Below are positions 49,900 to 50,065 of a stretch of DNA of 50,065 nt, one piece after another. Position numbers and translations under genes: made by a program. Position 1 is the stretch's first letter. Each line of letters starts with the position of its first letter. The stretch is from Flavobacteriales bacterium (GTDB lineage: Bacteria > Bacteroidota > Bacteroidia > Flavobacteriales_D > CAJJDF01): positions 10,124 through 60,188 of the forward strand of contig JAHDBM010000015.1 of assembly GCA_020630395.1 (NCBI GenBank). Reading direction: 5' to 3'. The notes beneath the pieces are model-generated. The model was not told the origin of the DNA. It saw only the letters and a list, made by a program, of their open reading frames with translations, and searched no databases.

Positions 49900-50065
49900 T
49901 CACTTTAATAACTCAGGAAACTTTGCTTTAAACTTTTCTAATCTAGGTATAGAAACGCTTTTTACATAAGGCTGATTAGGGTTTAATCGTTCATAATCTT
50001 GGTGATAATATTCTGCTTTCCAAAATTTCTTTAGCTTTGAAATTTCAGTAGCAATAGGTTTAATA
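49900..50065 (-). CDS. msrA: Peptide-methionine (S)-S-oxide reductase, C-terminal end only
   Basis: The frame enters from the right edge of the window and stops at TGA 49902-49900. The 55 visible residues include FWKAEYYHQDYERLNPNQPY and VKSVSIPRLEKFKAKFPELLK. That is the C-terminal tail of MsrA, which reduces methionine S-sulfoxide. The catalytic Cys (GCFW) is outside the window, so activity cannot be judged. It is convergent with menB, 72 bases away. Confidence 0.85.
   Translation of the reverse strand, partial: IKPIATEISKLKKFWKAEYYHQDYERLNPNQPYVKSVSIPRLEKFKAKFPELLK

Overview
The window reads as a chromosomal segment of a low-GC marine-type member of Bacteroidota, most likely Flavobacteriales. 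The signs are two proteins with type IX secretion (T9SS) C-terminal sorting domains, many lipoproteins with a short lipobox, an RprX/RprY-like two-component pair, the order DUF4175 / RsbW-like ATPase / ybeY / small membrane protein / mnmG, and promoters of the Bacteroidota form TTG-N20-TAnnTTTG rather than sigma70 boxes. No prophage, insertion sequence or CRISPR array was seen.

Layout. 1-956: 3' part of an MFS transporter. 1017-4571 (-): a MORN_2-repeat exported protein, a sensor kinase and its response regulator in one coupled operon. 5263-9624 (+): rpiB, an M28 peptidase lipoprotein and a large CotH-family surface protein whose last codons run into a tRNA-Arg(TCG) gene at 9602-9675. 9734-11856 (-): three envelope genes. 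11857-12809: a 953-base gene-free tract carrying two perfect ParB-binding (parS) sites. 12810-19336 (-): the mnmG-ybeY-DUF4175 operon. 19443-30057: envelope and housekeeping genes, including a DinB-like protein, a pirin, two T9SS cargo proteins, M28 and S41 peptidases, a TolB-like propeller lipoprotein and an exported DsbA/FrnE-like protein. 31491-37285 (-): a compact NAD / ADP-ribose / RNA-end operon. 37375-49827 (+): rluB-like pseudouridine synthase, TerB-like protein, topoisomerase IB, a baeRF-type protein, a CASTOR/POLLUX-like channel, TPR and SUFU proteins, sulfurtransferase, second pirin, methyltransferase, PLP enzyme and menB. 49900-50065 (-): the C-terminus of msrA.

The region most likely to hold a distinct system is 31491-37285. 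A Nudix/winged-helix regulator of NrtR type, PRPP synthetase, a nucleoside 2-deoxyribosyltransferase-like protein, RNA 2'-phosphotransferase (KptA/Tpt1), a calcineurin-type phosphatase, an ADP-ribosylglycohydrolase and nicotinamide phosphoribosyltransferase are joined mostly by TAATG or ATGA overlaps. Two similar 21-base inverted repeats precede the regulator and the PRPP synthetase, the second lying on an excellent promoter. The enzymes suggest a loop in which NAD consumed by KptA or by ADP-ribosylation is rebuilt from nicotinamide and PRPP. No NMN adenylyltransferase is present in the window.

Four genes between 30.2 and 39.8 kb are broken, each by a different lesion: an in-frame TAA in an outer-membrane protein gene, a one-base loss in a homopolymer in the ADP-ribosylglycohydrolase gene, a 5-base tandem duplication in the deoxyribosyltransferase-like gene, and an in-frame TAG in topoisomerase IB. 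The rest of the window looks intact, so this stretch seems to be decaying or under relaxed selection, unless some lesions are assembly errors.
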